Assembly (NCBI GenBank): GCA_936920195.1
Contig: CAKZHE010000243.1
Location: 1-37,265, forward strand
Direction of reading: 5' to 3'
Length of the DNA stretch: 37,265 bases
Source of the DNA: an uncultured cyanobacterium
Lineage (GTDB): Bacteria > Cyanobacteriota > Cyanobacteriia > Cyanobacteriales > FACHB-T130
Under the pieces are notes generated by a model. That model saw only the letters and a program-made list of their open reading frames with translations. It was not told the DNA's origin and searched no databases. Position numbers and translations under genes: made by a program. Shown one piece after another: positions 1-7,834 of the stretch (the stretch's first letter is position 1; each line of letters starts with the position of its first letter).

Positions 1-2
1 AG

Positions 3-170
3 ATGGCGAAAGATGGCGAAGCTATATATTTTTATGGGGCAGAAACCATCTGTAGCCGACATTTAGAGAATTGGTATTACATAGGTTCTGTCTTTTGCAG
101 TGCAAAAGACAGAACCTATCAGGAACTCAATCCTAAAATACTGAGACAGCAGAGACAGCAAGGGTTTTAA
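3..170 (+). CDS. possible 3' end of an upstream gene (or 55-aa ORF), unknown
   Basis: The third frame is open from the first base of the window to a TAA at 168-170. It could be the C-terminal end of a gene that begins outside the window, or a small ORF starting at ATG 3. The first part (DGEAIYFYGAETICSRHLEN) looks protein-like but is not a family I recognise. The second part is encoded by the perfect palindrome at 81-119 and ends in a Gln/Arg-rich tail. The frame therefore reads straight through the repeat, as if the repeat had been inserted near a 3' end. A tandem 10-mer (AGATGGCGAA twice) lies at 1-20. Status as a real gene is uncertain. Confidence 0.25.
   Translation: MAKDGEAIYFYGAETICSRHLENWYYIGSVFCSAKDRTYQELNPKILRQQRQQGF
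81..119. repeat. perfect 19-bp palindromic hairpin
   Basis: ATAGGTTCTGTCTTTTGCA at 81-99 is followed by one base and then its exact reverse complement at 101-119. Such an element can fold into a very stable cruciform or RNA hairpin. It resembles the small dispersed palindromes of filamentous cyanobacteria. It could also end transcription from the upstream gene, although no T-tract follows. The rest of the interval to 280 shows no gene I can support. Confidence 0.8.
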
Positions 171-280
171 GGAAATGAATCGATTTGACTCTATTCCTCC
201 CTTCATAAAGGCTCTAACCATAATTATAGCATGGGCGATCCCAAATCGTCCATAGTATTGCAATGTATAAGAATTACACA

Positions 281-309
281 TTGACAGAATAACGAAATAG
301 TGCTAAACT
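281..309 (+). promoter_or_regulatory. sigma70-type promoter of the polysaccharide locus
   Basis: TTGACA at 281-286 and TAAACT at 304-309 are separated by exactly 17 bp. The likely transcript start is about 316, about 23 bases before ATG 339 and 35 before ATG 351. This is the only good promoter seen ahead of the first polysaccharide gene. Inferred from sequence only. Confidence 0.6.
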
Positions 310-338
310 AGACTGCATACTGTGAAACGTGTAAAAAC

Positions 339-2255
339 ATGGGAAAATCAATGCTTGTTTCTGATTTAAGCAAGAAAATATTTATATTTTCTTGCTTTGT
401 TCTAGTGTTATCCTTAATATATTTGCCTCAAATATCTAATGGATATGTTTATCATGATGATTACTATCTTTGGACTTGGGACAAAAAAAGCTGCTGGGAT
501 TACCCACTATCTGCATTTCCATTAATACTAGGACGGCCTATCCCAGCAATATTTCTATGCCTATCAGGAAAGCAAATTGAATATGTAAAAGATGTTGCTT
601 TATTTAGGTTTCTAAGCTTGATATTGATTGGTATTGTCTCAACTATTTTATACAACTGGTTAAAATTATTTAATGTCAAGCTGGTAATGAGATGGTTGTT
701 TTGCTTGGCAATTATAACTTTGCCAAGTTTTCAATTTTATGCAGGTGGTTTTGCAGTAACTGCTCCTTATATGCCCTTTGGTATAATGCTCTCAGTTGGT
801 GCAGCAATGATTTTGTGGCAGCCAGTTTTTGAGCCTGAGAGATTTAAAATTACTAATAATAAGTTTAAAATAATCCTAGCATTATTAATGTTAACCATAT
901 CTTTTCTTTCTTATCAAGCTAATGCTTTTTATTTTATGTCATTAGTTTCAGTGCCGATTCTCCAGAAAAAAATTAGCAAAATCTCAGAATTGAAAAGATT
1001 TATAATATATTATTATTCAGTTTTTGCTTCTGCACTTATAATACACACTGGCATATTTAAACTTTTCTTATATTTTACTTTAAAAGGTAAAGAAACAAAC
1101 CAAATTCCTTATATAGGAGGTGTAGTAAAAGATATTTTTGGAAAATTAAAATGGTTTTTTTCAGAACCTTTTGTCAATGCTTTAAATTTATGGAACTTAT
1201 GGCCTTCAACTAAAGTTACTATTTTAGTTTTATTGGTAATTACTAGCGGTATATTTTTAGAAATAATTGAAGAATCATCTGAATTCAGCAAAGATAATAA
1301 ACCTAAAGCTATTATTATAAATTCTGGAATTAAATATGGTTTAATATTAAGCCTAATCCCTATCACATCCTTACTGAACTTAATTGTAGAAACAAATTTT
1401 CCTGTTTACAGAACAACCGGATCGCTTAGTACATTATTATTAATATTGTTTATATTTAGCCTTCAAAGATCTTTATATTGGATATTTGGGAATGTTTTTA
1501 AACTTTATCCTTTCAGACAAAAACTTGCGCTCATAACCACAGTTTTTGTGGTATCGTTAGGAGTATTAACAGCTAGCTACAACTCTCGCTACTTGTTTGC
1601 TGAAAATAGTGTTAAAGAGTTGAACTATATTGAACTAGAAATATCAAGGCATATATCCGAATATGGGAAGGAAAGTCTTTACCACATTCATGTTATTAGA
1701 CCCATAACTTCGATATTTTATAATTACCGTTACGATGAAATTGGTTCATCAACTACATCTTTCTGGCAAGATATTCCAGGAATAATTAGATGTGCAATGA
1801 AAGAATTGAGGATAGATACAAAATATATAAACAAAATAAAGATAACAAGTAGCTCCCCTAATACAAATACTCAAGTAGTAGACGATCAGAAAATACCTAA
1901 AGATCCAATTGCTCTGATTATTGATATGAATAATCCGCTAGCCGCGAGATTAATGAAAGAAGATGATATTAATCAATTGTTAAATCTAGAAACCATGAGA
2001 CTAAATCATCAGCGACTGAATACAGATAATACAGATAATACTGATGTATTTCCTCGTTTATTTCAATCAAACTATCTAGGATTTAATATTGTAATATATA
2101 AGAATGAATTCTATGCCTTAGCAATGTCGTTAGGATCTATCGACTTGATGACTGTGCCTCCATCTACTTTAAAAGATTGCCAGCAAAAACGTCAGTGTTT
2201 CGTTGCTAATTCTCTGAAAGACCTGAGACAAGTGATAAACAAACACTCTGAATAA
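339..2255 (+). CDS. polytopic GT-C-like glycosyltransferase (GtrII/ArnT-type topology)
   Basis: This is a 638-residue integral membrane protein with about ten hydrophobic segments in the first ~430 residues and a soluble C-terminal part of ~200 residues. The first predicted extracytoplasmic loop carries an acidic pair in YHDDYY (Asp40-Asp41), the position where GT-C enzymes of the GtrII type keep their catalytic or metal-binding aspartates. GT-C enzymes use polyprenyl-phosphate sugars as donors on the outer face of the membrane. The neighbours include a GtrB/ArnC-like donor synthase and a small flippase-like protein, which fits this role. ATG 339 has no Shine-Dalgarno sequence. ATG 351 has GGGA six bases upstream and may be the true start. 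The gene is AT-rich and lacks HIP1. Donor and acceptor are unknown. Confidence 0.65.
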   Translation: MGKSMLVSDLSKKIFIFSCFVLVLSLIYLPQISNGYVYHDDYYLWTWDKKSCWDYPLSAFPLILGRPIPAIFLCLSGKQIEYVKDVALFRFLSLILIGIVSTILYNWLKLFNVKLVMRWLFCLAIITLPSFQFYAGGFAVTAPYMPFGIMLSVGAAMILWQPVFEPERFKITNNKFKIILALLMLTISFLSYQANAFYFMSLVSVPILQKKISKISELKRFIIYYYSVFASALIIHTGIFKLFLYFTLKGKETNQIPYIGGVVKDIFGKLKWFFSEPFVNALNLWNLWPSTKVTILVLLVITSGIFLEIIEESSEFSKDNKPKAIIINSGIKYGLILSLIPITSLLNLIVETNFPVYRTTGSLSTLLLILFIFSLQRSLYWIFGNVFKLYPFRQKLALITTVFVVSLGVLTASYNSRYLFAENSVKELNYIELEISRHISEYGKESLYHIHVIRPITSIFYNYRYDEIGSSTTSFWQDIPGIIRCAMKELRIDTKYINKIKITSSSPNTNTQVVDDQKIPKDPIALIIDMNNPLAARLMKEDDINQLLNLETMRLNHQRLNTDNTDNTDVFPRLFQSNYLGFNIVIYKNEFYALAMSLGSIDLMTVPPSTLKDCQQKRQCFVANSLKDLRQVINKHSE

Positions 2256-2278
2256 AAATAACAATCTCGTACTAACTT

Positions 2279-3019
2279 ATGAAAGGAATAATTCTAGCTG
2301 GAGGGAGAGGTACTCGTTTAGCACCATTAACAGAGGTGACAAATAAGCATCTTTTGCCTGTGGGAAAAGAACCGATGATTTGGCATTCTGTTAAACAATT
2401 AGTTCTTTGCTGTGGCATTATGGAAATTTTGGTAGTTACTTCTACCCACCATATGGGAGATATAGTCAACTCCCTAGGTTCTGGTCAGCGATTTGGCTGT
2501 GAGTTCACTTACCGAGTTCAAGAAGAACCGAATGGGATCGCCAAAGCTCTTTTATTGGGCGAACAGTTTTCTCAAGATCAGCAAATTATTGTCCTGTTAG
2601 GGGATAATATTTTTGAGTATTCCATCAAACCCCATGTAGAAGCCTTTAAAAAACAGCAAATTGGTGCTAGGATATTGCTTAAGGAAGTGGGAGAACCAGA
2701 GAGATTTGGTGTTGCCGCTTTAGATGAAAAGCAAATAATTTCCATTGAGGAAAAACCCAAGCACCCTAACAGTAATTATGCTGTTGTTGGATGTTATATG
2801 TACGATTCTCAAGTATTTCAGTTGATTCGCAAACTTAATCGGTCACCAAGAGGAGAATTTGAAATTACGGAAGTGAACAATCTCTATATCGAACAAGGAG
2901 AATTACAATATAGTTTTGTGCAAGGTCAATGGATGGATGCCGGTACTTTTGAATCCTGGTATGAAGCTAACGAAATTTTGCTGGCAAATAACAATTTTAT
3001 TCTCCCACAACAAGAGTAG
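2279..3019 (+). CDS. rfbA: sugar-1-phosphate nucleotidyltransferase (RmlA-type, short form)
   Basis: Predicted to couple a sugar 1-phosphate (most likely glucose 1-phosphate) to dTTP, giving the dTDP-sugar used by RmlB in this cluster. The N-terminal signature GGRGTRLAPLT (residues 8-18) with Lys23 and LLPVGKEPM is the nucleotidyltransferase P-loop. LLGDNIFE holds Asp109 (metal), EEKP at 157-160 is the second family motif, and QWMDAGTF near residue 220 is also typical. At 246 residues it is shorter than classical RmlA (about 290), lacking the C-terminal helical part. Short members can have different nucleotide or sugar preference, so the dTDP-glucose call rests partly on the RmlB/WecE context. 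It starts 23 bases after the GT-C gene. Confidence 0.8.
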   Translation: MKGIILAGGRGTRLAPLTEVTNKHLLPVGKEPMIWHSVKQLVLCCGIMEILVVTSTHHMGDIVNSLGSGQRFGCEFTYRVQEEPNGIAKALLLGEQFSQDQQIIVLLGDNIFEYSIKPHVEAFKKQQIGARILLKEVGEPERFGVAALDEKQIISIEEKPKHPNSNYAVVGCYMYDSQVFQLIRKLNRSPRGEFEITEVNNLYIEQGELQYSFVQGQWMDAGTFESWYEANEILLANNNFILPQQE

Positions 3020-3051
3020 TAACCTGTTCGCAACACCTGTGTGGTAAAACA

Positions 3052-3993
3052 ATGCAATCAATTTCAGTAGTTATTCCTGTATATAAAGCCGAAGGCTGTT
3101 TGCATAAACTTTACAATCGACTGATAAATTCCTTGGAAACAATTACTGGCAACTTTGAGATTATTTTAGTTGAAGATTGCGGCGGCGATCGCTCCTGGGA
3201 AATCATTGGAGAGCTAGCAGAAAAAGATCAGAGAGTTAAAGGAATTCAATTTAGTCGCAATTTTGGTCAACATTATGCTATTACTGCCGGCATAGATCAT
3301 TGTAATGGCGATTGGGTAGTAATCATGGATTGTGATTTGCAAGATCTACCAGAAGAAATTCCGCACTTATACGCTAAAGCTTTAGAAGGTTACGATGTAG
3401 TTCTAGCTAAAAGAGTAAACCGCAAAGATTCACCAGTTAAAAAATTTAACTCCTGGTTGTTTTATAAGATATTTAATTATCTTGCTGATCTTAACTACGA
3501 CGGCAGTATAGGCAACTTTAGAATAATTTCCCAAAAAGTAGCAAAAAACTTTCGCCTTATGCGCGAACAATTGCGTTTTTTTGGTGGCTTAGTAGATTGG
3601 ATGGGATTTCCTACTACTAGTATTGAAGTGGAGCATGGGAGCAGATTAAATGGCAAAAGCACTTATACATTTCGCAAGTTATGGAATTTGGCAATGGATA
3701 CAATCATTGCTTATTCTGATAAGCCACTAAAAATAGCAATAAACCTAGGATTTATGATATCTTTATTCGCTTTCATCTATGGCGCATACATATTTTTCTT
3801 AGTATTGTTTCACGGTTCTCCTGTATCTGGGTGGAGCAGCCTTATCGTTTCCATCTATTTCTTAGGTGGAATCATTATTTCTATCCTGGGTATTATTGGA
3901 GTTTATCTAGGCAAAACATTTGACGAAACGAAAAAAAGACCACTCTATTTAATTAGAGGAACAGAAAATATATGGCAACCTCACAAAATATAA
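3052..3993 (+). CDS. GT2 polyprenyl-phosphate sugar transferase (GtrB/ArnC/DPM1-like)
   Basis: This 313-residue GT-A enzyme is followed by two membrane helices at about 228-252 and 264-287, the layout of GtrB, ArnC and bacterial DPM1 proteins. These move a sugar from a nucleotide donor onto undecaprenyl phosphate at the cytoplasmic face. Visible motifs are SVVIPVYKAE at the N-terminus, EDCGGDRSW, the DXD at Asp93-Asp95 in MDCDLQDLPEE, and the typical FGGLVDWMGF segment. The next gene overlaps its 3' end by 22 bases, so the two are translationally linked. ArnC acts on an N-modified 4-amino sugar, which matches the WecD/WecE genes next to it. Donor identity is inferred. A HIP1 octamer lies at 3185-3192. 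Confidence 0.85.
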   Translation: MQSISVVIPVYKAEGCLHKLYNRLINSLETITGNFEIILVEDCGGDRSWEIIGELAEKDQRVKGIQFSRNFGQHYAITAGIDHCNGDWVVIMDCDLQDLPEEIPHLYAKALEGYDVVLAKRVNRKDSPVKKFNSWLFYKIFNYLADLNYDGSIGNFRIISQKVAKNFRLMREQLRFFGGLVDWMGFPTTSIEVEHGSRLNGKSTYTFRKLWNLAMDTIIAYSDKPLKIAINLGFMISLFAFIYGAYIFFLVLFHGSPVSGWSSLIVSIYFLGGIIISILGIIGVYLGKTFDETKKRPLYLIRGTENIWQPHKI

Positions 3994-4721
3994 TACTAGA
4001 TAAAAATAATAGCTTTACTATTAGGGTAAATCCTTGGGATACCTCTGTATTTGAATTTACAGTCACCGAAGTTTTTGATCTTAATTATACAGATGAAAAA
4101 ATTATTTTTAAAGAAATTGATCGAATCAACTTGATTTTGTCTTCTCAATTATGCTGCTTGAGGCATAATAGTAAAGATATCAAAGCAAAAAAAAGTTTGT
4201 TGGCTAATGGATTTTATGTAGCCGAGAATTCTTTACAGGCTAATTTTAATTTAAAAAAAACTAAGACAAAAAAATATTTTGATTTTTATCTTGCAGAAAC
4301 TAAACAATTATCTGATTTGCAAGTAATTGCAGCCAGAGATTTTCATTACAGTAGATTTCATGAAGATCCATATATTGATATAGAGAAAGCAAAATTAAGA
4401 TATGTAAACTGGATAACTAGCTTGGTTGAAAGCGCTAATTGCTGGATTGCACAAAATCAAGAAGAAAAAATCATTGGTTTTTTTGCCTATACCGTTGATA
4501 GTGATATAATTAATATAAACATAGTGGGTATAAACTCGCTGTTTCAAGGATATGGCTTATTCTTTTTTTCTTCAATGATGGAGTTTCTCAAAGCGAGGGG
4601 TACAACAGCAAAAGCTAGATTTTCAGCAGGTAATACAGATGTATTAAATGTTTATGCAGGTTTAGGATTTACATTTAGTAATAGCTTAATTGATTACCAT
4701 AAATGGTATACTAAGCCTTAG
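3972..4721 (+). CDS. GNAT-fold N-acyltransferase, WecD-like (4-amino-4,6-dideoxyhexose N-acyltransferase)
   Basis: This 249-residue protein has the GNAT C-terminal pattern: IIGFFAYTV (strand 4), then GYGLFFFSSMMEFLK in the cofactor-binding loop region, then NVYAGLGF near the end. The segment AARDFHYSRFHEDPY (about 120-134) followed by RYVNWI resembles the SRF...W region of WecD, which N-acetylates dTDP-4-amino-4,6-dideoxygalactose in enterobacterial common antigen synthesis. The pairing with wecE supports this. The start ATG at 3972 lies inside the previous gene and has AGAGGAA upstream. An acyl carrier protein gene follows directly, so the acyl donor may be an acyl-ACP rather than acetyl-CoA (inference). 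The coding region is strongly AT-rich. Confidence 0.65.
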   Translation: MATSQNIILDKNNSFTIRVNPWDTSVFEFTVTEVFDLNYTDEKIIFKEIDRINLILSSQLCCLRHNSKDIKAKKSLLANGFYVAENSLQANFNLKKTKTKKYFDFYLAETKQLSDLQVIAARDFHYSRFHEDPYIDIEKAKLRYVNWITSLVESANCWIAQNQEEKIIGFFAYTVDSDIININIVGINSLFQGYGLFFFSSMMEFLKARGTTAKARFSAGNTDVLNVYAGLGFTFSNSLIDYHKWYTKP

Positions 4722-4750
4722 TTTTATCTTTTAATATGGGGAGAAAGTTA

Positions 4751-5038
4751 ATGCAAATTGCTGAAGATTTTATTTATCCGGCTATCGACAAAATTAGTTC
4801 TCGGAAATTTCCAAAATCACCAGAAATAAATTTGTCAGGCGAAAACTCAATTTTTGATTCTTGGGAGTTATTCGATTTAATTAGGGCGATTGAAGAACAA
4901 ATTGAAACCAAAACAGGTTTAAAAATAGCCGTTGCAAATGAAGACTCTCTTTCTCAAATAGATAGTCCTTTTGAGACAGTAGCTTCTTTAGAAAATTATA
5001 TTGCAAACCTCTTAGAAAAGCATCAAATGGTAGAGTGA
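4751..5038 (+). CDS. free-standing acyl carrier protein
   Basis: A small acidic protein of 95 residues from ATG 4751. FDSWELFDLIRAIEEQI matches the ACP phosphopantetheine site: the Asp-Ser pair is present (Ser37 from this start), the usual Leu after Ser is Trp, and helix II follows with LIRAIEEQI. ETVASLENYI near the C-terminus fits helix IV. I prefer ATG 4751 because GGGGAGAAAG lies just upstream of it, whereas ATG 4736 has no ribosome binding site and would encode that sequence. It lies 29 bases after a WecD-like acyltransferase and before WecE, so it probably carries an acyl group for the amino sugar. It is not in a fatty-acid synthesis context. A phosphopantetheinyl transferase would act in trans. 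Confidence 0.75.
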   Translation: MQIAEDFIYPAIDKISSRKFPKSPEINLSGENSIFDSWELFDLIRAIEEQIETKTGLKIAVANEDSLSQIDSPFETVASLENYIANLLEKHQMVE

Positions 5039-5049
5039 TAGAAGAGGAA

Positions 5050-5140
5050 TAAGCTGTTCACCATTTAAACCTCATATTTGTGGAAATGAAACTCTTTGCT
5101 AGTTGATCTAGCTTTTAAAATTTAAATGGTGAACAGCTTA
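5050..5140. mobile_element. MITE-like element with perfect 20-bp terminal inverted repeats
   Basis: TAAGCTGTTCACCATTTAAA at 5050-5069 is matched base for base by its reverse complement at 5121-5140, enclosing 51 bp of AT-rich sequence with no ORF. The outermost dinucleotide at both ends is TA, as for IS630/Tc1-mariner-type elements, but TA is self-complementary so this is weak evidence. It lies between the ACP gene and wecE and could also act as a terminator or processing hairpin within the transcript. Confidence 0.6.
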
Positions 5141-5182
5141 ACTCTTTAATATTAGTTGCAGAAATTTAGGAAACTGCTGGTG

Positions 5183-6328
5183 ATGACTAAAATTTCAATT
5201 CCCTTTAACAAGCCCTTTTATAGTGGCAAAGAACTTGAATATATCCAACAAGCTATTGATGGGGCTCATCTTTCCGGCAATGGTAAATTTACTAGCCAAT
5301 GCCACGCTTGGCTAGAAGCTAACATCGGCTGTCAGAAAGCACTTTTAACTCATTCCTGCACCGCTTCCTTAGAAATGGCAGCTATCCTCGCTAATATCCA
5401 GTCTGGGGATGAAGTGATTATGCCTTCTTATACTTTTGTGTCTACAGCTAATGCCTTTGTATTGCGTGGTGGTATTCCAGTTTTTGTCGATATCCGTGCT
5501 GATACTCTAAATATTGATGAGTCTAAAATAGAAGCAGCAATTACCTCTAAAACTAAAGCAATTGTTCCGGTACATTATGCTGGCGTAGGGTGTAATATGA
5601 CAGCGATCGCCTCTATTGCCCAGCACTACAAACTATTAGTAATTGAAGATGCTGCCCAAGGTATATATTCAACTTATCGTGGGCAACCCCTAGGCAGCAT
5701 TGGACAGTTAGCAGCCCTCAGTTTCCACGAAACTAAAAATATTATTTGTGGCGAAGGTGGTGCTTTACTGATTAACGACCCCGACTACATTTCTAGATCT
5801 GAAATTATCCGCGAAAAAGGCACAAATCGCAGCCAGTTTTTTCTAGGTCAAGTGGATAAATACACTTGGGTAGATATTGGCTCTTCTTATTTGCCCAGCG
5901 AAATTAATGCCGCTTTTTTATGGGCGCAATTGGAAGCATCAGAAACAATAACTTACCAGAGACTGAGTATATGGCAGAACTATTATCAAGCCTTTGCAGA
6001 TTTAGAAACTGTCGGCAAAGTCTGCCGTCCGATCATTCCAGAGGAATGTCAGCATAACGGCCACATATTCTATTTAATTTTGCCAGACTTAAACACCCGT
6101 ACTGCTCTGATCGAAAAATTAAAACTAGCTGGTATTAACGCGCCCTTCCACTATGTACCCCTCCATTCATCTCCTGCTGGCAGGAAATATGGCAAAACTA
6201 GTGGCAGTTTATTAGTGACGGAAGATTTAAGCGATCGCTTAGTCCGCCTCCCTCTTTACAATAACTTATCCTCTGTAGACCAACAATTGATTATTGATTT
6301 AGTTCAAGATTTTCTGATTCAGCAATAA
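5183..6328 (+). CDS. wecE: dTDP-4-amino-4,6-dideoxygalactose transaminase
   Basis: PLP-dependent aminotransferase of the DegT/DnrJ/EryC1 family. It converts dTDP-4-keto-6-deoxyglucose (product of RmlB) to dTDP-4-amino-4,6-dideoxygalactose with glutamate as amino donor. Very close to WecE along its length: HSCTASLEMAA, GDEVIMPSYTFVSTANAFV, PVHYAGV, IEDAAQG, FHETKN with the PLP lysine before CGEGGA, IREKGTNRSQFF and VDKYTW are all present. From ATG 5183 it has 381 residues, the normal length, and begins IPFNKP as expected. A TTG at 5156 would only add a tail without family match. It overlaps the end of the convergent rfbB by 10 bases. HIP1 lies at 5603-5610. Confidence 0.93.
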   Translation: MTKISIPFNKPFYSGKELEYIQQAIDGAHLSGNGKFTSQCHAWLEANIGCQKALLTHSCTASLEMAAILANIQSGDEVIMPSYTFVSTANAFVLRGGIPVFVDIRADTLNIDESKIEAAITSKTKAIVPVHYAGVGCNMTAIASIAQHYKLLVIEDAAQGIYSTYRGQPLGSIGQLAALSFHETKNIICGEGGALLINDPDYISRSEIIREKGTNRSQFFLGQVDKYTWVDIGSSYLPSEINAAFLWAQLEASETITYQRLSIWQNYYQAFADLETVGKVCRPIIPEECQHNGHIFYLILPDLNTRTALIEKLKLAGINAPFHYVPLHSSPAGRKYGKTSGSLLVTEDLSDRLVRLPLYNNLSSVDQQLIIDLVQDFLIQQ

Positions 6329-7404
6329 TCTTGATATTCTGTTGATAGTAGCGGCATCCACCAGTCTTGGTGAGTTAGATACCAATCAACTGTTTGCCGC
6401 AATCCTTCCGCAAATGTAACCGATGGAGTCCAACCAAGTTCAGTTTTTATTTTATTACTATCAATAGCATAGCGACGATCGTGTCCCAATCGATCCTTGA
6501 CAAAAGTAATTAATTGATTACTAGGACGAACTGGTAATGATGGAGCTAATTCGTCTATTAACTGACAAAGCATATTAACTAAGTCAATATTTCTAACTTG
6601 ATTATTGCCACCAATATTATAAGTTTTACCTACTTTTCCTTGGTGAATCACGATATCTAACGCTGCACAATGATCGTTCACATATAACCAATCTCGAATA
6701 TTTTCTCCATCTCCGTAAACTGGCAGAGATTTGCCTCTTAAGATGTTAATACATATTAAGGGAATGAGCTTTTCAGGAAACTGATAGGAGCCATAATTGT
6801 TGGAACAATTAGTAATAATTGTTGGCAAGCCGTAAGTATGATGATAGGATCGAACTAAGTGATCGCTGCCTGCTTTGGATGCAGAATAAGGACTATTAGG
6901 AGCATAAGGGGTAGTTTCTGCAAAGGCTGGCTCGTTAGGTAACAGGCTACCGTAAACTTCATCGGTAGAGACATGAAGAAAAACGCCTTGGCGGGCAATT
7001 TGATTCCAGTGCTGGCGATAGGCTTCTAGTAGAGTAAAAGTTCCAACTATATTGGTTTGGATGAAAGTATCTGGCTCAACAATAGAGCGATCGACGTGGG
7101 ATTCAGCGGCAAAGTGGGCAATTGTATCAATATTTTCGACTTGTAATAGGCGATCTACTAGAGAGCGATCGCATATATTGCCTTGAACAAACTGAAAACC
7201 TTCTTTTCCCTCCAGATCTGCCAAATTACCCCGATTTCCGGCATAAGTTAAGGCATCAAGTACAATGATCCTGTCCGAGGGATAGCGATCGCGCCAATAC
7301 CGCACAAAATTTGAGCCGATAAATCCTGCGCCGCCAGTGACTAGCAACTGCCGAGGTTGGAAAATTTCATCTTTATTTATGCTGCTTTTCATTGGTTCAA
7401 CCAT
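6319..7404 (-). CDS. rfbB: dTDP-glucose 4,6-dehydratase (RmlB)
   Basis: Extended SDR enzyme that forms dTDP-4-keto-6-deoxyglucose, the substrate of WecE. The NAD motif TGGAGFIG is at 23-30, the catalytic Thr147-Asp148-Glu149 in VSTDEVYG, and YSASK gives Tyr173 and Lys177. VRSYHHTYGLP, NCSNNYG and PVYGDGENIRDWLYV follow, as in all RmlB proteins. 361 residues with a short unconserved leader; ATG 7390-7392 (Met5) is an alternative start. It is encoded opposite to its pathway partners, tail to tail with wecE and divergent from the small membrane protein at 7469, so its expression is separate. It holds several HIP1 sites. Confidence 0.95.
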   Translation of the reverse strand: MVEPMKSSINKDEIFQPRQLLVTGGAGFIGSNFVRYWRDRYPSDRIIVLDALTYAGNRGNLADLEGKEGFQFVQGNICDRSLVDRLLQVENIDTIAHFAAESHVDRSIVEPDTFIQTNIVGTFTLLEAYRQHWNQIARQGVFLHVSTDEVYGSLLPNEPAFAETTPYAPNSPYSASKAGSDHLVRSYHHTYGLPTIITNCSNNYGSYQFPEKLIPLICINILRGKSLPVYGDGENIRDWLYVNDHCAALDIVIHQGKVGKTYNIGGNNQVRNIDLVNMLCQLIDELAPSLPVRPSNQLITFVKDRLGHDRRYAIDSNKIKTELGWTPSVTFAEGLRQTVDWYLTHQDWWMPLLSTEYQDYC

Positions 7405-7468
7405 ATGTTACCATTAATTGAATGCTAGTCTTAAATCTACTTGCTGTAGTTCTTTGGGGAAATTATTA

Positions 7469-7831
7469 ATGGCTCATTTGTATATATTCATAACAATTTT
7501 TCTCACTGTCTACGGGCAAATTACGATCAAATGGCAGGTTAGTTTAGCAGGAATGCCTCCAATAGTTCCAAGCGAAAAATTATGGTTTATCCTAAAATTA
7601 CTACTCAATCCTTGGATTATTAGTGCATTATTAGCTGCTTTTCTAGCATCATTATCCTGGATGGGGGCAATGTCTAAATTTTCCCTCAGCTATGCTTATC
7701 CATTTACTGGCATGACCTTCATCCTGGTAATCATTGGCAGTGCAATTTTTTTACATGAAAGCATTACGTTCCCTAAGCTAATAGCAATGTTTTTGATTGT
7801 ATCCGGAATAGTCATAGGAAGTAAAGGATGA
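7469..7831 (+). CDS. four-helix SMR/EamA-type membrane protein, ArnE-like flippase candidate
   Basis: From ATG 7469 this is a 120-residue protein with four hydrophobic segments (about 3-22, 48-68, 73-95 and 101-118). LTVYGQITIKW in helix 1 and the ending ESITFPKLIAMFLIVSGIVIGSK are typical of the small multidrug resistance/ArnE branch of the DMT superfamily. ArnE/ArnF flip undecaprenyl-phosphate-aminoarabinose. The neighbouring GtrB/ArnC-like and GT-C-like genes make a sugar-lipid flippase the best guess. GGGGA at 7456-7460 fits ATG 7469; the TTG at 7418 would add an unlikely cysteine-rich leader. Its stop codon lies within the leader of the next gene, so the two are cotranscribed. Drug efflux is a less likely alternative. 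Confidence 0.65.
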   Translation: MAHLYIFITIFLTVYGQITIKWQVSLAGMPPIVPSEKLWFILKLLLNPWIISALLAAFLASLSWMGAMSKFSLSYAYPFTGMTFILVIIGSAIFLHESITFPKLIAMFLIVSGIVIGSKG

Positions 7832-7834
7832 AAA

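Noticed and set aside
63-281. 72-codon minus-strand frame near the left edge
   Set aside because: It runs across the palindrome and AT-rich intergenic DNA, has no recognisable features and no ribosome binding site.
5156-5182. TTG start nine codons upstream in wecE
   Set aside because: WecE proteins begin with the IPFN segment directly after the start; ATG 5183 gives that, and the extra residues have no family match.
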